A stretch of 64,000 nt of DNA, from contig JBBMOA010000017.1 of assembly GCA_037954235.1 (NCBI GenBank), positions 19,674,527-19,738,526 of the forward strand. Reading direction: 5' to 3'. The translations under genes were made by a program, and so were the position numbers. Of this stretch, positions 1 to 13,100 are shown in pieces; position 1 is the first letter of the stretch; every line of letters begins with the position of its first letter. Source of the DNA: Aulostomus chinensis. Its lineage: Eukaryota; Chordata; Actinopteri; Syngnathiformes; Aulostomidae. The notes beneath the pieces were generated by a model. It saw only the letters and a list, made by a program, of their open reading frames with translations, was not told the origin of the DNA and ran no database searches.

Positions 1-818
1 TAAAATGCTGCAGGACTTATCAAAGGTATTCCTGCTTGGCGTCATCTTTGGCAGATGACTTATATGGAGTAGTCCCCATTTTATATCAATGCAAGCCATG
101 TTTTCACAAAATCTGTCTGGTTGCAATAAATTAATATTGTTAAATGGGGTTTTAAGATCTGAGCAAAAAATGTTATTTGGACTTTAAGAATAGATAGTGG
201 TCTATAATTGCCACATTTAGTGGTGTCCTTGTAGAGACAAAACTCAGACTGATTCATGAGAGTGGGTTAGAATTCTGGGAAAAAGCCCTGGCACTCCCTG
301 AAGATGGATGCTTCCCCTCTGTCAGAAGGACAAAAGAGCTCATTCTCCATATTGCAACATCATCTCAACTCCTCAGCAAGTCTGCTTTTGGTCTTTGAGA
401 TGATTTGATTTAAACCAGAGAATCCCAAACGCTTTTGTGTTGTTGTTGCTGTTTTTGTAGTACCAATAGTGTTTTCATTGCTGGGAATTCCCCATCAGGA
501 CCTCATAACCTGATGAAAAAGAAAGCCAAATTTGAGTTGGAAAAAGTTTGTGCAGGGTACTAGCTGATTACATTCCTCACATCTGTTAGCCGTTGGCTGA
601 AGCTGCTTCCACTTACATTAATTCAAAATTGAAATCAAACAATAAATCAGCCAATCCATTTAATATAGGAGGCTTCTGTCCATGTTTAGGTTCTTAAATG
701 ACTGCAGGACAGCAGAAGGATGAGATTTTGGTATAGGTACTGATAAAACCTATGAAAGCTAAGGTAGCAGGTGTCCCTGGTTGTATATCACTTGAGCTGT
801 GCATCTCTCTTCTTCCAG
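1..818. other. Sequence upstream of the first recognised ltbp2 exon
   Basis: No exon, RNA gene or repeat could be supported. It should be ltbp2 intron, since the linker exon at 819 starts in phase 1 and needs an upstream exon. Confidence 0.6.
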
Positions 819-1102
819 CATCTCTTCATCCATCCTTGGTCAACGTCCATATTCAACATCCTCCTGAGGCTGAGGTCCAGGTCCACCAAGTAGCTCGGGT
901 TCAGCCTGGTCATAGACCGGCCACCACAGAGGGGGCACACTCTGTCCAGCAGCGCTCTCAACCTGGTAATGGACATGAACCCACTAGTGAGCACAGTAGC
1001 AGAGACGTACACACCAATGGGAATGGCTATGGCCATGTCAGACCAAACAACCGTCAGAATGGACATGTGGGAAGATGCTTTCAGGAAACAGTTGACGGAC
1101 AG
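819..1102 (+). CDS. ltbp2: ltbp2 exon: N-terminal linker into the hybrid domain
   Basis: The exon opens after a CTTCTTCCAG acceptor in phase 1 and closes at GACAG|GTATCA in phase 0. It encodes VNVHIQHPPEAEVQVHQVARV, the conserved block found upstream of the hybrid domain in LTBPs, then a low-complexity Gln/His/Asn-rich stretch, then the first hybrid-domain cysteine in GRCFQETVDGQ. This is the most 5' exon I can recognise. Confidence 0.82.
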
Positions 1103-4100
1103 GTATCATGTCAATCATGTAAACACATTATGCACACCATATCTTTAAGTGATCCAAGCCATGTTCCACTGTAGATGTTGTTAAGCACAGGCACCATAAT
1201 GTTACCATCACTTTCTCCAAAAAGCTGTTGTCTCAAACAGGAAGTGGGTCCATGGTTATCATTTATGTCATGCTAGCCATTCCATGTTTCATGAGTAAGG
1301 ATGGAGCCAGGGAACAGCAAGATTTGTGGCCTGTCCTCTTGTGACTCTGCTGAGCTGACACATCTCCTGTTTTTTGCGTTGTCAGGATAATCCGAGGATG
1401 ACCACCATGAAACAAAATAGAAATGGTGAACGCCTCAGGTGGTAGGGTGTGACTTTGGCTAATCTGAGGCTAACAGGCTCTGTTCTCTTGGCGGTGATGA
1501 GGTGTTATGTTTGACTCTTAGCTTGTAGGTTTGTCAGGTGCTGCAATTAAAGGAGCTAGATTTTTTCCCCAGATTTTTTTCCCCAGCATTAGTCCTTCAT
1601 CTATTTTGGTTATGCTTCAGCTCCCATCTTCTGTACTGTGGCGACATGGATATCTTGAAATAAAGTATTCCAATCAGTGGTTGTTCAGAACTCCAATAGA
1701 ACTGCCACAGAAAAGCACAAAAGCTCTTGCATGTAGTTTTCCCTACTTTCCTGCCAGTTTTGGTGTTCTGCAGAATAATGTCTTCTCTGTTGCCTCTTGA
1801 GTTTCATAATCTCTACTGGCCAAAAATCCAATAAGTAAGATCTGATAGGAATCTCTCATAATTAGGCAAATGCCTTAATGAGGTCCATGGTCCAAATGCC
1901 AGGAGGTTCATAGCTGTTCCTGCAACTTGGTGTTTATATCCTCCTCCAAGTAACTAGTCTCAGATGTGCCCAGTTCACTCTGTTCCTAGAGATAGGTACA
2001 CACACAAACAAACTCACAAATTCTGATTTAGCAAACACACATATTTGCACAGATGCAGGCACAAAAAATGTCACACTCATCCTCAAAACTTGTTTCTTAG
2101 ATTCAACACAGATGTGTGTTGTTGTTGTTGTTGTAGTGTGGCAAGCCTCTCCCAGGCCTAACCAAACAAGATGACTGCTGTGGAAGTGTGGGTGCCTCCT
2201 GGGGACTCAACAAGTGCCAAAAGTGTCCACCCAAACCAGGTAACCCCTCCAGACTAAAACTGGTCGTATTGAGCCTTCTTGTTCTTTCATTCTAATCAGG
2301 TGGTATTGTTTTTCTAGTGTGCTATTTGTATCTTTATCACAAGGGTTCAAAACAGTAATGCTTGGCTCTCTTCTCTTCAAGCAGAGTTTCCATTCAGAGC
2401 ACTGTATATTTTTATGGATTGTTTTTGGTCTTTAAAATTCCTCATCAGTAGTTGCTTATATTTAGTGGCAACATTTATCACAGGCCTGAACAATACCGAC
2501 AAGGATAATTAGCAGTCATCATCAGATCCTTGAATACTTTTGTAAAGATTTGACGATGGATCAAGTTGTACAAATTGTGCTTTTTTAGCTTCCATGAAAC
2601 CAAAACTGGGAAGCAAATGAAAACACATTTAGCCTGAAGATGAGAGAAGAAGTACCACCCACCCCGCAGGCCGAATGAGCCAGTGTGTCCTTGAAACAGT
2701 TAGGAAATGAGCAGCCGCAAGTCAGCTGCTCCCCAACCAGAGCTGCGGTAGGTTTGAAAAACAGGAGCAGGGTGGTTATACGTCGACAAGCTGGGTGGGT
2801 GGTGACACCTCTCACTAAAGATGGAGACTCTGACTCAGCCTGACAGCCCTGTGTGTTTTTGAAGGGTGACTTATGTACTTGTTCAGGCTTTGTAGGATTT
2901 ACCATTTAGGCCTTGTCAGATGTCAGAAGCATCTATGGTGGCACATGAGGACACTTTTTTTTCTCTGCTTTCTTAATTGCAGTACACTGAGTCTGCTGAT
3001 ATCAATTGGATGTCAAAGTCCTCATGCCCTATTTAATATCCAACCAGACCTTAATCAGAAGCAGACATCATCCCTCTCAGTCTCCTCCATCCATCATATT
3101 AGATGCAGATCTATTCTTCTCTCTCCCACTCTCCAATCTCTCTCAGCATGAGAGAATCGGCTCCACCCCCGGCACACTCTCTTTTGGCTCCCAGATGTTC
3201 TTCTCTGCTTCTTCCTTTGAAGTTTGGAAGGGGGACACAGTCAATGCTCCATTCACTCGTTTCTGTTGTTGTTATGGGGGGCAGAGTACTGTAGGCTGAG
3301 GTCTCAGGTCACACGAAGCCAGGATTGAGAGAACTAAAGAGTAAAAAATGAAGTCATATACAATGTCTCACAAGTGTTGGAAGGAGCTTTAATAAGAGAA
3401 GTGCTTTGAATTCCTGAGTGTTATTGTTCTCAGTTTAGACACTTGGCGAGATCTTAGCACTGCATTCCGTACTTACTGGCTTGTGTTTGACAGGAATGAT
3501 ATGCAACCAGGAGACAACAGCCCCTGAAAAATGTTGCTGTTCCTTTGTTCTGTTTCTGGTGAAAATGTCAGTTGTCAGATTGCAATGTGGGGAAAAGTCA
3601 TTGAGTTTTATAGGAGTCTCCTGCGTCTCTTGTTGAGTGTGTGATAATGATGTCATGAAAACCCTGTTTTTATTTGGGGGTGTGATACTACTATTAGTCC
3701 ATTTTGTACTGTAAGCAAACAATTCAACATTACTCGTTTATTACTTTCTAAAGGATGTCAATGGGGCCACAGATTAATAGCCACAGTTCTTTGGCAAACA
3801 GTATTTTTAGCAAGTCCTTGCCTCCTGGATTAACTTCAAATATTTTCAGCTATTTCCAGTTTTAGGCCCATTCAGGCTCCGCATCACTGCCAGTATTTTG
3901 GCAAAGACTCCACTTGATAAGCACTGGTGAGCAATGGAACTGATAAGCAGCACAATGCCCTATAAATAATATATGTTCAATAAATTCCTGTCGTTGCAGA
4001 CAGTGTGTCTAGCTGTCTATGAGGATCATTTCAGCACAGTTGACAACATTATAGCTGGGTATTATTTATTGTTGGGCGAAGGACTTTATGTCCCTTTTGT

Positions 4101-7100
4101 GGCAATAAGGGAGGAAAATATGAGTGTTTTGTTTATGTGCATGTGTGTTTGTGAAGGTTGACATTGTGGAGGCATGAATGCCAGTGTGACCCATCTCAGT
4201 GGGAGCCAGTCAGTGCCTTTAAAAGTTGCATGCTAGGGATTCCTGGCTCATAACGAGATCCAGATCAACCAGACCAGCCTTTAGTCAACTCCATCCCTCT
4301 GGTTCTGATGATGAGGTGGGGAGAAGATTGCCCTAAATTTATAACCTTGTTAGAACGAAAATATGGTTTCATATGACATTAATTTATCATGGAGATGGTC
4401 AAATATTCCCTCAGGTCTGAGAGTTAACCAGTAACTGGTCAAGTACATTGAGAGAATAAGGGAGGGAATAGATGAGGCTGTTTGTGTATGACTCCCCTCA
4501 ATAACTCAGTGGAATGTGATGCTTGAGAGGCAAAGAGTTAGCATTTTTCTATGTGTAATGTTGGGGATTGGTTAAGGAATGTATTTGTTACAGTAAATCT
4601 AAATGGCACCACTCTAGGCAAGCCAAACCCAATGTAAAACAAGCATCGATGAGCAGGGCCCTGCACCCCCTACCCATGTCTCAGTGTGTTGCTGTTCTGT
4701 TGAGAGGCATGGTAGTAAACCCTGAAAATACGTGAATCTTAAAGGACAGAGCAATCGAATGCATGCGCTGTTTTGCAAATATCACTTTCCACATGTTATG
4801 ATAGTGTACATCAAGTGAGTACAACACTTTCTTTCCAATCTAAATCAAATAATGTTTGCTGCACCAGGCTTGCTAGCCATCAGGTGGTGCTACGACTGTG
4901 ACTTCACTTCAGCCTGCAGATGTCCTCAGGCCGGGATTCTCTTCTAACATGTGAAATTTGGGAAAGATCTGACAATGTCAAATCCAGTGACAACAATTAC
5001 ACGTTCTACGGTAGAATATCAAGATTGATTGTCATGCCATGGTAATGACGTAGAGCGAAAAGTCTCCGCCTTCATAGTAACACATCACCAAGTTTTTCAG
5101 GCGTTACTGACCAAATTTTAGAAGAATCTGATCAACCCACAATTAGGGATACATTAAAATGTTTTTAAAAAATCCTGTTGTCACCAGTTGGCATTATGTC
5201 TAATGTGCCTTTGAATTTAAGGGTATCTTCCCCGACCCATAATACACCCCTCTACCAAGTTTGGTGAAAATCTGCCCTATAATTTTTGTGTTATCCTGCA
5301 GATAGTGAAAAACCAATGAAATCCATGCCTTCTCAGCAGAGAAGCGTGCGGTTTTCCTTAACCATCAACCCATATAATCATCGCCCCTCCTTTGCTCTGC
5401 GTTTGACAGCTAATTGAATTGAAAACCGTTTTTTGCCCCTTGTGTCAATATTGGGCAGTTTCCCACTTGTCTTAAAGGCTGGGTGGTTTTCTGGGGAGCC
5501 AGATCAGTCATCCCCAGGGTCTACAGTAACCACCACACCCACAGGAGCCTTGGCTTCCACTGACTTTACCACCCTGGGTCAACAAGGCCCTCATGCTGTC
5601 ATTGGCCTCATGTCGCCTTCGCTACACCCTCTCCTTCACCTCACTTCTCTGTCTGTGGGAGTTGGCGGCCTGTTTGACTCACCACCTCTCCCTCTCCCAT
5701 GGTATGATGTCACACTGCGAATGAGGTGCTTTCCAACTGCATTATATGTGGATTTTGTATACATGAGAAGTTTATACAGCAATTTTACTGGATTAGCAAG
5801 GGTTTTTTTTATGTCTACTGGCCACAAGTCTTCCAGCACATGAAGTTATAAAGGGTCATTTGTTAGGACCCTCTTGTATGGGACATTTTTAGCATGGCCT
5901 GGTCAGGTTTAGGCACAAAAACAACTTGGTTGGCTTTAGAAAAGATAGTGGTTTGGGTTGAAATGAGAACTGTTGACAGAAACAGGAAGCAAACATTTAC
6001 CACTGCTGACACGAAATCAACACTCATCTCCCGCTACAGCTGCATATCAGCCACTCTCTGTCAGAGACCACTCGGTACCCAGATATTCTTTCAAAACAGC
6101 ATCAACTGGCGGTGAGATAATATCTATCTACTGTCTACTTTTCTTCATGACCTATCTGTTCAGTCTTCTGGGGTGGATAAGCTGCTACTGGACATACTCA
6201 ACTTCCCTACAATGCATTGCATCTTTTCAGACTGAAAAATGTCATTCTTGAATTAGCCAGATGTAGTCTGAAAAGAATTACAACATTGTTCTAAGCAAAA
6301 GATCTTTCTTCCAACCATCACCTCTCACGGCATCATGGCTAAATTTCCAGATCAAACATCCTTTGGATAATGTGACCAAATGTTTGAAATTCACCAGAGT
6401 TTTTGTTTTTACCGAATAAAATAAAATGAAATATCGAGATTCATCGAGTGAAAAGTAACAGCTTTTAGTCCAATTGGTTGCCCACTGGACACCGAGATAT
6501 ATCTGAACAGTTTGTGTCCAGAAATGGTGTGACAGAAGTAAACTTTAAGAAATGAACTGTGTTAAATGCTAGCGCCCAATGGTTTTAGATGTCATGCTAC
6601 CACACCCACCTCCCATGCTCGTGGTTGTGTTTGAATCCAGTGCAGGTTACTTAGGCAGTAGTTGTTTATGTGTTGAGAACACTCTGCTCCCCTCCATGAG
6701 GTTTAGATCAATAAAATCAGAAAAGGCAAAGGAGGAGGCCAACAGAGTTCCACAACGTCTTTCCGTATGAACTCATCTCTTCCAAATCTCCACAGACATT
6801 TAATCTGACATTCATGTAGGGGCCAAAGCCAGTGATTATTGCTTTTTATTAGTGTTGATCAAACGTGAACACTTGTTAATGACCAATGAAAACCAGAGAT
6901 GCAGTGAAGGGAAGCAGATGCATTGGAACAGCTCCACAGCAGCTTCTAATTGTGATTTGATAGAGACATCACATCACTTGTGGAGTATTTGATTTATTGA
7001 TGTTGACTTGGTGTTATCCAATCACAATTATAGAATCTGTTAGTTGGGCAGCAGTGTGGCTAATCAGTGCTACGCAGACCGAACCACTTTGAAAAATACA

Positions 7101-10100
7101 TCCCAGTTGGGGGCTGATGGTTTAGAAATTTCGTAATTAGATACAAGCTAAGCTAACCAGATTTTTATTGGGAATGTACCGTGGCATGCCTTCTTCTGGA
7201 AGTAGCCCAGGTGGTTAATATTCCACAGTGATTTGGAGATTATAGAGGAATGTGGGTCTGTTTTAAATGTGTGTTTGATGCGGGTTACTCTGCCGTCAGC
7301 GTCTTGGAGCAGGGCGTCAAGCAAAATGGTCAAACTACAAACAGAGATGTAAAACACATACTTTCGTGAATAGGAACGATAAAAAAATGTGTTTTCTGTA
7401 AAGATTTAATTTTGCAGAAAATTTAAATAATCCCTTCATCAAAGCCTGTTGGTTGTTGGTTGGTGTGGTTTGATCTTGTTAGTAAAATATGACACGGATA
7501 GACGGCTTAGCCTGTTAATGATTGAGCAGATTTCTCTGAGTTTGTACATTGTGTCTGTATGAGTAGAAGGATGTTGTTATTAGTCTCAAGTGTCCCTGCT
7601 GATTAGCCTTTAGAAGCAGGGACACATTATTTACAAGGCCTATTATAGAGACCTGAATGCATCACATGCCAGCAAGACTGTCTCTTTTGAAAGCAAAAAA
7701 CCCTGAGGCTGTTCGCTCCAATCAAGCGTCATCTGGAAGGCCAAGAAAAGATGGCTTTGGCATCTTACAGATTTAAAAGACTTGAAACCTTTCATGGTGA
7801 TTAACCTTCTGTTTGCTCCTGGTTTTCTCCGTGTGGCACCAGTTGATCTTGTGGCAGCATGTCAGAAAATAAATTGCTGGAAAGGGCCCCTTGGAGGTCT
7901 TGGCTTTGGTGTTGGTTATTTTCCTCTAGATTTGCCCCCAATGGAATAGAAGGGAAGACTGTCTCCTTTTCCCATCCTGTGGATGGCATGAGCCCCTCCT
8001 GCCTCCCACACATTCTCAGGTTTTCCAGCCCACCAAGGGGAGAAGCTCAACGCTGAGGTAGCCTCTCAGACAGTCCCCTGGGGATGTTGGTGAAGGGCTC
8101 TGAGCCCTGTAATTGATGGACCAGACCTTTCAGTTGTCTTACACCCCCAGGCTGGGTGGTCCACTGAATGATTGTACCAAATTAACAATTAAAGATCTCA
8201 ATACAGGAACCCATCTGACTGGGATCTGAAGAGGTAGAGTGGGTCAGTTATCCAAATGATCCTGGTTTGATGCCTGAGCGTCCTTGAGCAAGACCCTGAA
8301 TCCCTAACTGCTCCTGATGCCTTTGCCATCAGTGTGTGAATGTGTTTTTGATTGGTGGGTAGACTATAAAAGCATTATATAAATGCAGACCATTTGCCAT
8401 TAAAATCTTTCCTTTCCCAGCCTCCTGCCCCTCTGTTCTCTTTGATTTTGCATAAGCTCTCCTTTCATTTACCCTCAGCAGTGCCTTCCTCCAAGCGAAT
8501 GTCACTTTCATATTAAAAAGAGGCTTAAAGGATTTAATCAGATTTCGGGTAGAATCACCAATAATGAATGTCGAAGGAATTTGAATTAAATTTTACAAGT
8601 CAGGGAATTCAAGCAAATATTATTCAACAGTTGCCAGGGGAATGCACAACACAACTGAATGGAGAGGGACAATACATTAGTGAGGGGTGACAAAGTCTTT
8701 TGTTGATCAGGGTTAAATGGGTAGACAACAATTGGAAGTTTCTCTCTGTACCTTCACTGGATACAGACCAGTCTGGATTTAAACCCCTGTAACCAAGGGT
8801 GACACTAATGATGCGCAGCTTGAGTTCACTCTTGCAAACCACTGCCTGTGTAACTCTACACAAATGTTTTCGACTGAAATGATTGTAGAAGCCAGCAGGA
8901 GAATGGAGACATCATTGCTTTGCATGAGAAGAAATTTGTTTTCTAGATTTGTGTAGACACTAAAAAAAACACATGTTTTAGTTTTCAATTTATCTGAAGT
9001 TCTGGTCTAATCGTTTTTCAAGATGAATACAAGACACATTTTTGATTTGTTATTAACCAAACTTTTACATGTAAGACTGAGCACAGAGGGATTTATTAAA
9101 CTTTAACCCCAACTCCAAAAAAAAAAAAAAAAATCTAACATAAACTGCTGAGGCTCTGCAGTGTATCAGACACATACATTATTTTGGAGGTCCCTTGTCT
9201 ACTTCCTCATGCAGATGTTCATTAGCTGCTTTGCCTCGCTTGAAGCCATGTTGCTCCTTGGGAACAATAAAGATCCACAGAACTGAACTGACCTGTGATA
9301 ATATGCAGTTTTTTAGATCCAGAAGGCACATAAAGAAATAGTCAGGACTGTAAATTTAGCCAAATAAGCCCCTACGTGCAAGTCAAGTGTCTATCTGTCA
9401 AGTGTATATCTTGAATCATTCATCATCATGCCAGTTTAAAACCTCTTTTTCATTTTCAGTCCTGAAGTAGTCTGCGGTGCTATCTGTCCTCTGAAGCCAT
9501 TTTGAAACAAGTGAAGTGAGTTGTCTCTCAGATTCATGTTGAAGCTGTTACTTCCAGAGGTCTTCTCGTCCCTGCTAATAAGCTTTATTGAGACAGACCT
9601 CCCCCCACTGGGTTTCCCTTGGCATGTGCGCCCTGCTGTCACTCAAGCCAGACTTTCCCTGATCCCATCCCCGCAGGTGGGCATGCCCACCGCCCTACCA
9701 CAACAGCTCGTTACTCAGAAATTTTAGATGGGGATTAGGAGGGCGTGGAGGAAGACGATGAGGTGGGCAGACAGGAACAAGGGCAATGCTTTGACACACT
9801 TCCCCTCCTTTCCTCTTGCCCCCTTCATACTGACCCACTTCTGCTCTGTCAACCCTCAGGTACATTGACCCTGCCTGGTCCACTGGGTCACAGCAGGACC
9901 AAAAACATAACTCAGTTTCCAGGACCTCGTTCCCAGAAAGCTTCCTTGTGGCACACATTCCAGTCACTCTTGGGAAAGCGAGACTGATTCAAGAGCTTTT
10001 GCTGGGTTTTATTGACTGTATATGTTTTATGCGGTTGTGTTAGTATCTTGAATGCACTCCAAAGGCCAACAATTGCAGTTCTCCAATCAGCGCTGGTCAG

Positions 10101-13100
10101 AAATGATTATCTGCCCAGATGAACTGATTTCAGACCCAATCTTAAGCCTCCCAAACTGCTCGCAGACTCATCAAGGCCACCCCTGATCATTTTAATAAGT
10201 TTGATACTTTGATTTTAAACCAGGATGACTACATGGGTACTTCCCAACCTGAAACCAATCAGAAAGCAGCCCCAGATCAGCTGATAGTGTTGCCAAACAA
10301 TGGTAAACATTTAAGACTTAAGGCTAGCATTAGCTAGTACATGGAAATGACGAGTAAAACGCATCCTCAGTTCTTGGTGAGGGACCTGTCTCAGCTGTCT
10401 GTCCCAGAACATTTTTAAAGTGGACTGTTTTTGCCATCTGTCTCCATTCTTTCTCTTGCTGCAAAGCATTACGACAACTAATTGTAGCAGAGAGTCAGTC
10501 CCCATTATATTTACATCTGCTTCCACATCACATCATGTGAGAGAGATGACTTGCACTGCTTTCTCTCTTGCACGATTATCTTGAGATCCTTTAGTGTGTG
10601 ATGTGCTGGTATTTTCATATCTTCTAATGTGTGTATGTTTGACGTAAGAAGCAAGAAGAGCTTTGAAGAATCTCTTTATAGTGCTTGATGCAGCCACATT
10701 TAACAATCAATTAGGATTTTAGACGTCCTGTAGTGTTTGCCCAGTTGAAGCAGAGCAGAACATTGATGAGTTTGCCTCCAATATGTGGTGGGATAGGTGG
10801 CTGAAGAAGACAGATTATAGATCTCTGAGCTGCCCACCGCACAGATCAAAACTCTGGTCCACACATGCTGGAGCTCTGGTCTGCAATAGTGCGGCTTCTC
10901 CCCCTTTTCCCAGACTTTTCTGCCAGAGGAAGAGAAGTGTTTTCTTTGCTGACAAGACTGATTTCTGTTTGTGGTAAATGTTGGACTCTACTTTATTTTT
11001 CATTCATTTGCTCATAATGTGCGTTCAAGAAAGGAGTAATGTTAATAAAAATTGAACTCGATTTTTGTAGTGTAACAGAGCTGGTCGACTCATGAATATG
11101 AAAAGTTTGTTTGAGCTTAAACATGACAAAGATAATTGTAAAAATGCTTTTGTGTTAACAGCATTTTCTCTTTGTTTGTGCAGAAGTGCGAAACAGAACC
11201 ACCAGACCTCTACTGTCTATGCTTTAATTTATCTGAGAAGTGAGGAAACACAAGCCAGCTACACTTACACTCAAATGCAAACAGATACTTTACTTTCACC
11301 ACATGATAGTTGCACTGACCTCTCTGTACATTTAATGGAGCGTACTGGGGCTTGAGCCGGTGCCGAATGAGTAATGACCTGATGTTTTCAGACCTCACTG
11401 ATAATATGGTCGCACTGGGGCAGACACGCTACGTTATTTACTGCAGCACTTCTCTGAATCTCAAATGTACACACCTGAAGCACACGCCATATGATTTTTA
11501 TTGCTCTGGCAAAACAAGCAGAAAGAGGTTTTGGGCCAATTTGTGCACTTTCCCGTGCGCCAGTCATTAATAGTCATTCCCAGTGAAAACAGTTAAAGAC
11601 ATTAGTCTGTTGTTTAAGTAGATTTGCATTGTGGTTGATGGTAAAGGTCAGTGCTGTCACATCGTTTGCCTCAATATTTTTTATGAAATAAGCACTTCCT
11701 TAATCTGCCTCTGGGGATTGTGGAGAATTATAGGTAATATGATTATGAATGACGTCGCGTGTTATCGTTACATTCTGCTGTATGGCAGTGCTGTCTTATA
11801 AATGTGGTTGATGGGGATTCATTTCCTTACACTCACTTTTGAGTCCCATAGGGCCCGGCTGGTGGTCCCCTCATTGTTTCTCTTGCCAAGATGCTCACAT
11901 CTGTAAATTATATGGTCCTCTCCTTGCACCATGCTCCTTCTCTCCATCCACGATGAATGTTTTGTGACATAAAAGCAGTGCACTGTAAGATCATTTTGCC
12001 CCTCTAAACTTCTGCTCTCTCTTTATCTCTTGCAGCATATACCGTGATTGCTAATGGTCAAGTGGAATGTTCCACAGGATATAAAAGGCTAAATATCACA
12101 AACTGTCAAGGTAAGCAATAAACTGGATTGAAAAATGCACTTCAGTACTGTAGGATATTGTATGATTTAACTCACTGGCAATTTTAATAGGTAGTTTAGT
12201 CTGTACAAAAACAAAGCATCACTACATTCAATCAAATATAATGGCATGGATGTGATAAAAAGTTACTGCCCATATGTTTTCACAGAGACCTCTATAAAAG
12301 TATTCCTTGATGTATGCCTGGTCCATATGGCAGCCAGGTTAAGACTACAATTAGCCTTGCTCCAGGGTTAGAGTTCAGCAGCCAGTAGCCCAGGGATGCT
12401 GTATAAATAATTTTTTTTGTGGGTTCTGACAGGATAACGTTTGTTGGTTAGCCTTCTTTTCAGCAGAGGAGATGCTGAATGACTGATAGTGTAGCCATAT
12501 TTCTGTATGTAAAAAAAGAAACAGCAACAATGAACGATCGGTTCATTCACTCGGACGCTTTTGTTCAAAAGAAAACTTTGCAGTTGATTTAATTCAATTA
12601 TATGATTGGCTATCTCTTAATTTGCCGGCATGGCTCTGTTCCAGTACTTCTCTGTCCATGGAGCGCCGCAGAGACCCCCAAAGAGTAGAGAACAGAGTCA
12701 GCAACAATGATATGAGAATTGACTTAAGTCAGGCACACCATGTAAACAAGGAGTTTGGGTGGAGGTGGTTTGCAAGACGGCATGTGGAGGAAGCAGGCTG
12801 AAGGCAGACTGAAGCAGCTTAAATAAGGCGCCAGCTTAAATAAGGCGCCCTGACTGACATTTATCTTATGTGGAAGGGAATCAGCCGAACCACTTGAATG
12901 TATTGAAGTAGATAACTGGGTTGCAAGCTGAAGGGAGCTAGCATGGAACTGCTGATAATCAGCGAATATAAGAGAGCTGCAACAACTTCGGACTTTTCGG
13001 AGCTCATGAACTAACCCCCCTCTACATTTCCTCAACATTTATCTCAGGGGTTCTACCTCAGAGTGACTTGTTATCAGCTGGCTGGCATATCATGTAGACC

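Larger units (their letters stand above)
2240..12035. other. 9.8-kb ltbp2 intron inside the hybrid domain
   Basis: It holds the repeat at 4862-5335, the decayed SINE at 8232-8402, a poly(A) run at 9117 and a GC-richer patch at 9590-9960 with a 16-bp palindrome (9676-9691). No exon of ltbp2 is missing, because the flanking exons join in frame to make a complete hybrid domain. No independent gene is supported. Confidence 0.65.

Noticed and set aside
9521..9987. Open frames on both strands around a GC-richer patch
   Set aside because: No conserved motif, no splice-compatible link to ltbp2 domains, and the hybrid domain is already complete without it.
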